Assembly: GCA_902761225.1 (NCBI GenBank) | Contig: CACWJQ010000017.1 | Coordinates: 1 to 64,000 of the forward strand | Origin: an uncultured Lachnospiraceae bacterium | Lineage (GTDB): Bacteria > Bacillota > Clostridia > Lachnospirales > Lachnospiraceae | Length of the DNA stretch: 64,000 nt | Direction: 5' to 3' | Shown: piece after piece, positions 33,461-42,263 of the stretch | How the letters are laid out: every line of letters starts with the position of its first letter | How positions within the stretch are numbered: the stretch's first letter is position 1 | Program-made: the position numbers and the translations under genes | Notes under the pieces: generated by a model | Seen by the model: the letters and a program-made list of their open reading frames with translations, nothing else | What the model was told of the DNA's origin: nothing | The model's database searches: none

Positions 33461-34670
33461 ATCACCTGACAATATCATACCAGTAAGCGGCGGGACGCAG
33501 ACGGCCGGGCAGGTTGTGCAATATGCCGAAGAACCGCAGCAGGAAGTTGCAGGCGCTCGGACCGTGGATGCAGCAGGCGTTCAGGCGGGTGTAAATGCCC
33601 TGGCCATGGATGCAGCAGGCGTGCAGGCGGGCGTAAATGCCCTGGCCATGGATGCAGCGGATGCACAGGTGGCAGATGGCGCAGAGACTGATGCGAGTGG
33701 AATCACGGGTGTTCAGCCTGCGGAAGCCGATGGCAGCGGGCAGGATGAAGAGCAGAATGCACAGACCGGCGACGAACCCGAATACATGATAGACGCAGAG
33801 GGGCTTGTCAAGATCTACAAGACCAAGGAAACAGAGGTTCTGGCTCTTTCCGGGCTGGACCTTAAGATACAAAAGGGAGAGTTTACCGCTCTGATAGGCA
33901 ATTCGGGATCGGGTAAATCCACCTTCCTTAACATGATCGGAGGACTGGATGTTCCGAGTGCCGGCAAGCTCTATGTCGGCGGCAAGAATCTTTTCCGCAT
34001 GACAGAGCGTGAGAGGGTCAGATATAAGAGGGATACCGTAGGCTTTGTATGGCAGAATAACGCAAGAAACCTGTTCCCCTACCTTACCGCCATAGATAAT
34101 GTATGCATCCCGATGCGTATCAGCGGTCTGAGACATAAGAAGCAGAAAGCAGAGCATCTGCTGGAGCTTGTGGGGATGATCAATCACCGGAACGACAGAC
34201 TGGGAACTCTTTCCGGAGGAGAGCAGCAGAGGATAGCGATAGCCATTGCACTGGCCAACTCGCCGGGGCTTCTTCTGGCGGACGAGCCCACAGGATCGGT
34301 TGATGAACGTACCGGAGACCAGATCTTTGAGATCTTTACCAAGCTTAATGAATCAGGTCAGACGATCCTTGTGGTAACCCATGATCTTGCTCTTTCCAGA
34401 AAGGTCCGAAGGGTTGTGGCGATCAGGGACGGGCGTATCAGTTCCGAGAGGATCCTTAAGGAGAGTTTTGCCGACAGACTCAAGGAATCAGGGGTTGATT
34501 GGAGAAACGAAGAGACCCAGGAGGAATACGTGGTGGTCGACAAAGCGGGAAGACTTCAGCTTCCGGCAGATATGATCGAGAAACTCGGAGGCAGTGTAGG
34601 CAGACTTGTGGTTACATATGAGGATGGGCAAATTAGACTAAAGAATCCGGCCTCTGATCCAAAAAAGTAA
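33447..34670 (+). CDS. ABC ATPase 2 with repeat-rich N-terminus and AbrB-like C-terminus
   Basis: A 407-residue ATPase with extra parts at both ends. Residues 1-110 are low-complexity (Ala/Val/Gln/Asp) and include a 14-residue repeat (DAAGVQAGVNALAM, twice). Residues about 115-340 are a MacB-like ATPase: GNSGSGKSTFLNMIGG, LSGGEQQRIAIAIAL and LLLADEPTGSVD. The last 50 residues (EYVVVDKAGRLQLPADMIEKL and VVTYEDGQIRL) look like an AbrB/MazE swapped-hairpin strand set. The 14-base overlap with ATPase 1 supports coexpression. The AbrB-like tail may dimerise the ATPase or sense something; no such fusion is known to me. Confidence 0.87.
   Translation: MRQNESPDNIIPVSGGTQTAGQVVQYAEEPQQEVAGARTVDAAGVQAGVNALAMDAAGVQAGVNALAMDAADAQVADGAETDASGITGVQPAEADGSGQDEEQNAQTGDEPEYMIDAEGLVKIYKTKETEVLALSGLDLKIQKGEFTALIGNSGSGKSTFLNMIGGLDVPSAGKLYVGGKNLFRMTERERVRYKRDTVGFVWQNNARNLFPYLTAIDNVCIPMRISGLRHKKQKAEHLLELVGMINHRNDRLGTLSGGEQQRIAIAIALANSPGLLLADEPTGSVDERTGDQIFEIFTKLNESGQTILVVTHDLALSRKVRRVVAIRDGRISSERILKESFADRLKESGVDWRNEETQEEYVVVDKAGRLQLPADMIEKLGGSVGRLVVTYEDGQIRLKNPASDPKK
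33567..33668 (+). repeat. 42-bp in-frame tandem repeat inside the ABC ATPase 2 gene
   Basis: Two near-perfect 42-base copies (33567-33608 and 33609-33650) followed by a partial third. Each encodes 14 residues starting Asp-Ala-Ala. The copies differ only at a few synonymous or T/C positions, so the expansion is recent. Such repeats vary in number between strains and lengthen or shorten the linker. Confidence 0.85.
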
Positions 34671-34709
34671 AAAATGATTGTCAAGATGCACAAAAGATAT
34701 AATTAGTAA

Positions 34710-34739
34710 TTGACTTTTCATTGGTTTTTTGCATAAAAT
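34710..34739 (+). promoter_or_regulatory. Putative sigma-A promoter of the sugar ABC importer locus
   Basis: TTGACT (34710-34715) and TAAAAT (34734-34739) with an 18-base spacer, about 53 bases before the likely start of the large binding protein. The region is AT-rich and is the only clear promoter between the export operon and the import locus. Confidence 0.5.
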
Positions 34740-34791
34740 CAATTGTGAAAAAGCAAAAATTAACTAGATTTAATTATTGTCAACAAATATA

Positions 34792-37758
34792 ATGAAACCT
34801 ATGAGAAACGGTACAAAAAAATTAATAGGCACTATTGTTTTCTGCGGAGCTTTCGCAGGTGTATGCGCTCTTCTTAACCTTCGCGGTAAGGAAGACTACA
34901 GTGAAAAGTATGCGGGATATGATCTTACTTCCGACGTAACCGGTCTGGAAAGGGAGGGGACATATACAGGTTACCTTCACGAGCATGAAGGAGCTACATA
35001 TCCCGGCAAGACGGTAGATATCGATATTTTCGATTTTACCTCTGAAGGCGGCGATGTTGAGGTTGTTGCCAATTACCACGACGAGTCACAGGTGCTTTTC
35101 ACCGATAACGAGTCCGTGGTTACTTTTAATGTAGATGTTCCTGAGAGCGGATACTATTATGTAAAGATGGACTACCTGATTCCTGAGTCCAGAGGCGTCG
35201 CTGCCGAGAGAAGCATCTATATTAACGGAGAGCTTCCCTTCACCGATGCCGGCAATCTTACCTTCACCCGTATCTGGACAGATGGCGGTGAGATTAAGGT
35301 TGACAATCAGGGCAATCAGATCAGACCTACCCAGGTTGAGATCTATGACTGGCAGTCTTCTTATTTCAGAGATGATATGGGATATATCTCAGATCCCTAT
35401 ACATTCTATTTTGACAAGGGTTCACAGACCATCAGCCTCGGAGCTGAGAACGAACCCATGTACATCAAGGCACTTTCACTTGAACCCGTAAAGCCCATTC
35501 AGTCTTATGACCAGTATATAGCATCCGTTCCTTCGGCTTCCGACGGTTCGGATTACATACAGGTTGTACAGGGCGAGGATTCTGTCCGCCGTTCCGAATC
35601 TTCACTTTATGCGAAGTATGACAGATCGTCACCCACCACCCAGCCTTACAGTGTCACCAGCACCGTTCTTAATTACACCGGCGGTGAAGCGTGGAGATCA
35701 TACGGCCAGTGGATAGAGTGGGAGTTCGAGGTTCCTGAAGACGGATATTACAATATCACCATCAAGGGACGTCAGAATTATCAGAGAGGTCAGGTCTCCT
35801 GCCGTGCCGTATACATCGACGGCGAGATTCCTTTCGAAGAGGCCGGAGTTGTTTCCTTCCCTTATGATAATGACTGGAATACCGTAACCCTTGCCGATGC
35901 AGACGGTAACAAGTACAGTTTCTACCTTACCAAGGGAACTCACACCATCAAACTTGAGTCGGTTCTCGGAAGCGTAGGACCTATTATTGAAGAACTCGAG
36001 GATTCAACCTACAGACTCAACCAGATCTACAGAAAGATCCTCGTTTATACCGGAGCAAATCCTGACCAGTACAGAGACTATCGTATACAGGATAACTATC
36101 CGGAAGTCATCTCTGCGATGGAGCTTGAGTACAGAAGACTTTATAAGCTCATCGATGAGTATGTTGAATACACCGGACAGAAGGCAGACAATATAGCATC
36201 TGCACAGACCATCGCCCAGCAGCTTGAGCGTTTCTGTGAGAAGCCCGGCAAGATCACTCACGAGTTCATCGCATTTAAGGACAATATCACAGCACTTGGT
36301 ACTGCAATGCTCAACATGAGCGATACCAAGATGGATGTTGACTACATCGTCATCTCCGGAACGAATGCAACTGTCAAGGCTGACAAGGCATACTTCTGGA
36401 ACAAGGCAGTTCATGAGATCAAGAGTTTCTTCGCATCCTTCGTTGTAGACTACAACTCAGTCGGTGATGTATACGAAGGCGGAAACAGGAGCGATACCAT
36501 CAAGGTCTGGGTTACCACCGGACGTGACCAGGGTACCATCCTTAAGACCATGATCGATGATACATTCACTCCCGAAAGCGGCATCAAGGTCAACGTGGAG
36601 ATAGTTGATCCCACAGCGCTTCTGAATGCGGTTCTTGCAGGAAGAGGTCCCGATGTTGTTCTTTCAGTAGGAGCTGACCAGCCTGTCAACTATGCACTGA
36701 GAAATGCATCCGTAGATATCACACAGTTCGACGGATGGCAGGATGTGCTCAGCCACTACTCAGCAAGTTCCTATGAACAGTACAGGCTCGGCGACGGAAT
36801 CTATGCGGTTCCCGAGCAGCAGACCTTCAATGTTATGTTCTACAGAAAGGACGTACTTGATGAGCTCGGACTTCAGCCGCCCAACACATGGCAGGAGCTC
36901 ATAGAGATGCTTCCCACCATTCAGGGTAATAACCTTTCAATAGGTATTCCCAGTGCGGCAGGTGCAAGTGCAGCGGCAGCTTCAACAACAGCAGTTGCAT
37001 CCAATGCTCCGGACCTTTCGCTTTACTTCACACTCCTGTTCCAGTACGGAGGTGATATGTACAACGCCGAGGGCACCAAGACAACGGTTGATACCGAGGC
37101 AGGTGTTAGAGCATTTGATGATTACCTCAAGTACTTTAACGACTACGGACTTCCTGTTATCTACGATTTCGTAAGCCGTTTCCGTTCCGGCGAGATGCCT
37201 ATAGGAATATGTGCTTACTCCGTTTATAACACCCTCATGGTATCTGCACCCGAGATAAAGGGACTTTGGGACTTCACCCTTATCCCTGCAACGGTCAGAA
37301 CAGATGCCAACGGTAATGAATATCTCGACAGATCCGATTTCATAACCGGTAACTGTACGATGATGATTGCCACCGACGACGAACAGGTTAAGCTTAATTC
37401 CTGGGAGTTCATGAAGTGGTGGGCAGAGCCCGAGACACAGGTCAGATTCGGACGTGAGATCGAGGCACTCCTCGGTTCCTCCGCAAGATATGCGACTGCT
37501 AACAGAGATGCGTTCTCACAGCTCTCATGGAGCTATAACGACATCCGCGTTCTCAATGAGCAGTGGGATTCAACAGTCGGAATCAGAGAGGTTCCCGGAG
37601 GATACTACACCGGACGTCATATCGCCAACGCCTGCAGAAAGGTTATTAACGAGAAAGAAGACAGCCGTGAGACCATCATTGACTACTCGATACTCATTAA
37701 CGATGAGATAGACAGAAAACGTAGAGAGTTCGGACTTCCTGTATACGGAGAATATTAA
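34792..37758 (+). CDS. Large extracellular solute-binding protein with two beta-sandwich modules
   Basis: A 988-residue protein with an N-terminal membrane segment (GTIVFCGAFAGVCALL). Residues about 40-240 and about 240-410 are two related carbohydrate-binding-like beta-sandwiches (DVPESGYYYVKMDYL and EVPEDGYYNITIKGRQN with SIYINGELPF and AVYIDGEIPF at the equivalent place). The remaining 550 residues match family-1 sugar-binding proteins (TIKVWVTTGRDQG, GRGPDVVLSVGADQP, FNVMFYRKDVLDELG, NTWQELIEMLP). About twice the usual length. It precedes two permease genes of the CUT1 type. The exact start is unsure (ATG 34792 or 34801) as no good ribosome binding site is seen. Confidence 0.86.
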   Translation: MKPMRNGTKKLIGTIVFCGAFAGVCALLNLRGKEDYSEKYAGYDLTSDVTGLEREGTYTGYLHEHEGATYPGKTVDIDIFDFTSEGGDVEVVANYHDESQVLFTDNESVVTFNVDVPESGYYYVKMDYLIPESRGVAAERSIYINGELPFTDAGNLTFTRIWTDGGEIKVDNQGNQIRPTQVEIYDWQSSYFRDDMGYISDPYTFYFDKGSQTISLGAENEPMYIKALSLEPVKPIQSYDQYIASVPSASDGSDYIQVVQGEDSVRRSESSLYAKYDRSSPTTQPYSVTSTVLNYTGGEAWRSYGQWIEWEFEVPEDGYYNITIKGRQNYQRGQVSCRAVYIDGEIPFEEAGVVSFPYDNDWNTVTLADADGNKYSFYLTKGTHTIKLESVLGSVGPIIEELEDSTYRLNQIYRKILVYTGANPDQYRDYRIQDNYPEVISAMELEYRRLYKLIDEYVEYTGQKADNIASAQTIAQQLERFCEKPGKITHEFIAFKDNITALGTAMLNMSDTKMDVDYIVISGTNATVKADKAYFWNKAVHEIKSFFASFVVDYNSVGDVYEGGNRSDTIKVWVTTGRDQGTILKTMIDDTFTPESGIKVNVEIVDPTALLNAVLAGRGPDVVLSVGADQPVNYALRNASVDITQFDGWQDVLSHYSASSYEQYRLGDGIYAVPEQQTFNVMFYRKDVLDELGLQPPNTWQELIEMLPTIQGNNLSIGIPSAAGASAAAASTTAVASNAPDLSLYFTLLFQYGGDMYNAEGTKTTVDTEAGVRAFDDYLKYFNDYGLPVIYDFVSRFRSGEMPIGICAYSVYNTLMVSAPEIKGLWDFTLIPATVRTDANGNEYLDRSDFITGNCTMMIATDDEQVKLNSWEFMKWWAEPETQVRFGREIEALLGSSARYATANRDAFSQLSWSYNDIRVLNEQWDSTVGIREVPGGYYTGRHIANACRKVINEKEDSRETIIDYSILINDEIDRKRREFGLPVYGEY

Positions 37759-37761
37759 CAG

Positions 37762-38700
37762 ATGTCACAATTTTTAAATGATTACATTAAAGTAAAAAAG
37801 CATAATTTCAGGGTGGGGGTTAAGAAGGCCCGTATTTCCAAGAACTGCTATCTTTTCCTCGCCCCGTATGCGATCATATTCACGATGTTCTTTGTCATGC
37901 CGGTCGTGATATCGATCTTCTTCAGCTTCACGTATTACAACATACTGGAAGCTCCGAGATTCATAGGCGTACAGAACTACATATCGCTTTTCCTTGAGGA
38001 CGACATATTCCTGATATCGATCAAGAATACCTTTATGATAGCGATCCTCACCGGACCGCTCGGTTATATAGGCTCATTCCTTTTTGCCTGGCTGATAAAC
38101 GAGCTTCCGAGATGGGTACGAAGCGTTGCAGTCGTTATATTCTACGCTCCTTCCATCGCAGGTAACTGTTACGTCATCTTCTCCGTATTCTTCAGAGGCG
38201 ACTCCTACGGTCCTGTAAATGCGTTCCTGATGAACTGGGGTTTCATCGATACTCCGATACTGTTCTTCACCAATCCCGCATGGATGCTTCCGATATGTAT
38301 GATCGTCATCCTGTGGATGAGCCTCGGAGCAGGATTCCTTTCATTCGTAGCAGGTCTTCAGGGCGTTGATAAGTCCCAGTACGAAGCAGGTTACATGGAC
38401 GGTATCAAGAACAGATGGCAGGAACTGTGGTACATCACACTTCCCAATATGAAGCCCATGCTGATGTTCGGTGCGGTCATGTCCATAACCCAGGCGTTCG
38501 GCGTATGTGACGTCACCATGGCACTGTGCGGATATCCTTCAACGGACTATGCTGCAAGAACTATAGTAACTCACCTTTTCGACTACGGTTTCAGCAGATT
38601 CGAAATGGGTTATGCATGCTCCATCGCAACTATATTGTTCCTGATTATGATACTCTGCAACAAAGCAATACAGTCATTCCTGAGCAGGGTAGGTACCTGA
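37762..38700 (+). CDS. Sugar ABC importer permease (MalF/UgpA type)
   Basis: A 312-residue permease with six membrane helices and the EAA loop KSQYEAGYMDGIKNRWQELW (about 212), which contacts the ATPase. Starts three bases after the binding-protein stop. Its pair is the next gene, which starts one base after this stop. Confidence 0.92.
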   Translation: MSQFLNDYIKVKKHNFRVGVKKARISKNCYLFLAPYAIIFTMFFVMPVVISIFFSFTYYNILEAPRFIGVQNYISLFLEDDIFLISIKNTFMIAILTGPLGYIGSFLFAWLINELPRWVRSVAVVIFYAPSIAGNCYVIFSVFFRGDSYGPVNAFLMNWGFIDTPILFFTNPAWMLPICMIVILWMSLGAGFLSFVAGLQGVDKSQYEAGYMDGIKNRWQELWYITLPNMKPMLMFGAVMSITQAFGVCDVTMALCGYPSTDYAARTIVTHLFDYGFSRFEMGYACSIATILFLIMILCNKAIQSFLSRVGT

Positions 38701-38701
38701 T

Positions 38702-39826
38702 ATGTCAAATACGACCAATAACACAACAGAAAACAAAAACTTAGAATTAGAGAACGGCGAAGTGATGAACGAAGAGATTCGCGAGACAACTGAAGCTGCT
38801 GTGGATGAGCTGTATGTGCCGGATGATTATTTCTCCGAAGAGGCTCCTGCAGCTGAGGAAGAAACCGCAGCTGTGGCAGAAGAGGCAGCAGCTCCCCTTG
38901 AGCCGCTTATCCAGAAGAAGCCGGATAAGAAGAAAAAGAAGGACGAAGATGATGATATGTCTTATCATAAGCCGATCATCAAGCGTCGTAAGCCCAACCG
39001 AAGCATAGCCGGAGATATCTTCCTGTATATCTTCCTCATACTGGTGGCGATGCTGATGTTCTTCCCCATCGTATATGCGGTTGAATCTGCACTCAAGCCT
39101 TTGGATGAGCTTTATAAATTCCCTCCGAAGATCTTCGCTCAGAATCCTACGCTGGACAACTTCTCCGATCTCTTTGTTACCCTTTCAAAATCATGGGTTT
39201 CCTTCGGAAGATATCTGTTCAACACCGTATTCATTACTTTCGCGGGAACTGCAGGACACCTTTTCCTCGCATCAATGGCAGCATTCGTGCTTGCTAAGTA
39301 TGAATTCCCCGGCGGAAAGACATTCTTCAAGATCGTAACCGTTGCAATGATGTTCACCGGATATGTAACCGGTATTCCTAACTACATCATTATGAGTAAG
39401 CTCGGAATGATCGATACATATTGGTCAATCATCATTCCTGCGTTCGCATCACCTATGGGACTTTTCCTTATGAAGCAGTTCATGGAAGGACTTCCCACAT
39501 CACTGATCGAAGCTGCCAAGATAGACGGAGCTACAGAGTGGTGCGTATTCTCCAAGATCGTAATGCCTAATGTTAAGCCTGCATGGCTGACACTTATCAT
39601 ATTCTCGGTTCAGGCACTTTGGAACAACAGAGCATCAACGCTCATCTATTCCGAGGAAATGAAGACACTGCCTTATGCAATGCAGCAGATTCAGGCAGGC
39701 GGTATCGCCAGAACAGGTGAGGCTGCAGCGGTTCTTGTAGTACTTATGGTCGTACCTATTGCAATATTCATATTCTCAGAGAGCCAGATACTCGAAACCA
39801 TGGCTTCTTCCGGATTGAAGGATTGA
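38702..39826 (+). CDS. Sugar ABC importer permease (MalG type) with charged N-terminal extension
   Basis: A 374-residue permease. The first 100 residues are acidic and Ala-rich followed by a Lys/Asp-rich stretch (KPDKKKKKDEDDD), and are not part of the usual MalG. Six helices follow, with the EAA motif SLIEAAKIDGATEWCVFSKI (about 265). The acidic then basic segment may keep the complex at the membrane or interact with a partner. Overlaps the start region of the following NHL gene in sequence context only; the true ATG of that gene lies downstream. Confidence 0.9.
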   Translation: MSNTTNNTTENKNLELENGEVMNEEIRETTEAAVDELYVPDDYFSEEAPAAEEETAAVAEEAAAPLEPLIQKKPDKKKKKDEDDDMSYHKPIIKRRKPNRSIAGDIFLYIFLILVAMLMFFPIVYAVESALKPLDELYKFPPKIFAQNPTLDNFSDLFVTLSKSWVSFGRYLFNTVFITFAGTAGHLFLASMAAFVLAKYEFPGGKTFFKIVTVAMMFTGYVTGIPNYIIMSKLGMIDTYWSIIIPAFASPMGLFLMKQFMEGLPTSLIEAAKIDGATEWCVFSKIVMPNVKPAWLTLIIFSVQALWNNRASTLIYSEEMKTLPYAMQQIQAGGIARTGEAAAVLVVLMVVPIAIFIFSESQILETMASSGLKD

Positions 39827-39831
39827 TACTT

Positions 39832-41475
39832 ATGAAAATGTTCCGTTTTAAAAAGTTAAATAAACTCGGCGCGGTTATCGCCGCAGCAGCTATCGGAATA
39901 ATGTCTGTTCCAATGGCTGCGCAGGCTTCTGCGATCGATCACAGAAGTTATACATATATCTACGATTACTGGGAGGATGTTCAGGATTGTCCTGATGTCT
40001 ATGATGTATATGGGGTTTTCACATCAACCGAACTCCAGCTGGATACCAAGCTTTCCAGTCCCAGCGGATTGTTTGTGTACGGCGATCAGATATATCTGGT
40101 TGATACCGGCAATAACCGTATACTCGTACTTGAGAAGGATGATGAACTTGGCCTCAAGGTTGTGAGAACCATTGATTCCATTAAGTATGCACCCGGACCT
40201 TCCACATTTAACGGCCCTACCGATGTTGCGGTATCGGATGATGGCAATATTTTCATAGCAGATAAGAATAATAACCGAATACTGAAGGTTGACCAGAATC
40301 TGAATTACATCATGGAATTCGGTCTTCCCGATGATTCGTCACTTCCCAAGGATGCAGTGTTCTTCCCCAATAAGCTTGTTGTTGATACTGCTGAGAGAGT
40401 GTATTGCATAGCAGATAACATCAACAAGGGTCTTCTTAAGTATGAAGCTGACGGAACCTTCTCGGGATTTGTAGGCGCTACCAAGGCCGCATACGACTGG
40501 TATGATTATCTCTTCAAGAGATTCGCTACTCAGGAACAGCTTGACCGTATGCAGAACGATGTACCTACAGAGTATGACAATATCTACATGGATTACGAAG
40601 GATTCATCTATGCCTGCACAGGTAAGGTTGAGCCTGATGATCTGGATGCGGGAACGGTTGATGCCGTAAGAAGACTTAATCTTCTCGGCAATGACATTCT
40701 TGTAAGAAACAGTGACATCCCCGTCTACGGAGATCTCTACTGGGGATCTGCCGGAGGTTATTCGGGACCTTCATATTTCTCTGATGTCACTGCAATGGAT
40801 AATGACATTTTTGTATGTCTGGACAGAAACCGTGGAAGACTTTTCGGATACGATGATCAGGGACGCATGGTCTTCGCATTCGGCGGAAACGGTAATATGG
40901 ATGGTTACTTCAGACGTCCTATTGCAATAGAGCATCTCGGATATGATCTTCTCGTACTTGACGCAACAGATTGTTCCATTACCTATTTCGTTCTTACCGA
41001 GTTCGGACAGGATATATATGCTGCCATTGATCTCTTTGATGACGGTGAGTACGAAGCATCCGGTGAGGCTTGGCACAGGGTCCTTGCTCAGGATGGCAAC
41101 TATGATCTTGCTTATATCGGAATAGGCCGTTCACTCCTTCGCCAGGAGCAGTACAAAGAGGCCATGAAGTATTTCGAACTTAAGTATGATGATGATAACT
41201 ACTCAAAGGCTTTCAAGCAGTACCGTAAGGAATGGGTACAGAGTCATCTCTTCATCACCATCTTTGTACTTCTTCTTGTACTTATGATCCCTCTTTCAAT
41301 CGATAAGTATAAGGATATGCAGGTGGAGATAGCTACATCCGATGTTTTCAGATTCCCGGATCCCGAGGATAACATGACCAGAGCGGAGATCAAGGAATAT
41401 CATAAGAAGCTTAGACAGGAAGCAAAGGAAAGAGAAAAGGCCAAGAAAGAAGCACGTAAGAACAGCAGATTTTGA
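39832..41475 (+). CDS. NHL-repeat and TPR membrane protein
   Basis: A 547-residue protein with a signal peptide (AAAAIGIMSVPMAAQAS), an NHL-type propeller (residues about 60-400: LVDTGNNRILVLEK, IADKNNNRILKV), then a TPR-like region (LAYIGIGRSLLRQEQYKEA) and a C-terminal membrane helix (LFITIFVLLLVLMIPL) with a basic cytoplasmic tail. Embedded in the sugar importer operon. The propeller would lie outside the cell, where it could bind polysaccharide or dock the binding proteins. ATG 39832 is favoured over a TTG at 39823; GAAGGA sits nine bases before it. Confidence 0.8.
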   Translation: MKMFRFKKLNKLGAVIAAAAIGIMSVPMAAQASAIDHRSYTYIYDYWEDVQDCPDVYDVYGVFTSTELQLDTKLSSPSGLFVYGDQIYLVDTGNNRILVLEKDDELGLKVVRTIDSIKYAPGPSTFNGPTDVAVSDDGNIFIADKNNNRILKVDQNLNYIMEFGLPDDSSLPKDAVFFPNKLVVDTAERVYCIADNINKGLLKYEADGTFSGFVGATKAAYDWYDYLFKRFATQEQLDRMQNDVPTEYDNIYMDYEGFIYACTGKVEPDDLDAGTVDAVRRLNLLGNDILVRNSDIPVYGDLYWGSAGGYSGPSYFSDVTAMDNDIFVCLDRNRGRLFGYDDQGRMVFAFGGNGNMDGYFRRPIAIEHLGYDLLVLDATDCSITYFVLTEFGQDIYAAIDLFDDGEYEASGEAWHRVLAQDGNYDLAYIGIGRSLLRQEQYKEAMKYFELKYDDDNYSKAFKQYRKEWVQSHLFITIFVLLLVLMIPLSIDKYKDMQVEIATSDVFRFPDPEDNMTRAEIKEYHKKLRQEAKEREKAKKEARKNSRF

Positions 41476-41498
41476 CCTAAACTGAAGAGAAGAAAGAT

Positions 41499-42194
41499 AT
41501 GGCAGAAATAAAAATCGCAAACAACAACATACTGAGCAGTATCGGGGGATGGTTCAAGAATACCTTCAATGCCAAGTATTGGGATTCACTCAAATTCTCG
41601 CTTTACTGTCTTACCCATCCGCTTGACGGCTTCTGGGATCTTACTCATGAGAAGAGAGGAACCTATGCTGCTGCGAATACTATATTATTCCTCACATGTT
41701 TTGTCAGGATAATGCAGCTTAAGTACACCAGCTTCCTGTTTATCAGAGTATATTGGGAAGAGCTTAACATTTTCCTTTATATAGCGAGTATCGTTTTCCC
41801 GCTCGGACTATTTGTTGTAGGAAACTGGGCAACCACGACACTGTTTGATGGTAAAGGCAGACTTGGGCAGGTATACATCGGAGTGTGTTACGGACTTACA
41901 CCTTATCCCCTGGTCCAGGTACCGCTCATGGTGATCAGTAATATGGTCACGAATGATGAAGCAGAGTTCTATACCGTATTGTCAGCATTGTCTCTTGTAT
42001 GGTGTGCATTACTGATAATCGCCGGAATGGGACAGATTCACGAGTTCTCCGGCGGCAAGAATATCCTGTTTATGATCTTTTCGCTTTTTGCGGTACTGGT
42101 CATGATATTCCTTCTGCTTATGTTCTTCAGTATGATCACACAGGGAATAGCTTATTTCTATTCGCTTTACAGAGAGTTCATGTTCAGAATGTAG
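41499..42194 (+). CDS. YIP1-family membrane protein
   Basis: A 231-residue protein with five predicted membrane helices after a 70-residue cytoplasmic N-terminus (NTFNAKYWDSLKFSLYCLTH and HPLDGFWDLTHE, a signature of this group, then GTYAAANTILFLTCFV). YIP1-family members act in membrane trafficking in eukaryotes; bacterial ones are unassigned and commonly neighbour sugar ABC genes in Firmicutes. Starts 24 bases after the NHL gene stop with AAGAGAAGAAAG before the ATG. Confidence 0.85.
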   Translation: MAEIKIANNNILSSIGGWFKNTFNAKYWDSLKFSLYCLTHPLDGFWDLTHEKRGTYAAANTILFLTCFVRIMQLKYTSFLFIRVYWEELNIFLYIASIVFPLGLFVVGNWATTTLFDGKGRLGQVYIGVCYGLTPYPLVQVPLMVISNMVTNDEAEFYTVLSALSLVWCALLIIAGMGQIHEFSGGKNILFMIFSLFAVLVMIFLLLMFFSMITQGIAYFYSLYREFMFRM

Positions 42195-42263
42195 CGTTTA
42201 TGTTTCAGATGTAGGTTTTTTGACCGAATATAAAAATTATTTAGAAATCGGACCGGAGCATTC

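Noticed and set aside
33462..34187. A 241-codon minus-strand frame opposite ABC ATPase 2
   Set aside because: Low-complexity peptide from the repeat region; the plus-strand protein has all ATPase motifs.
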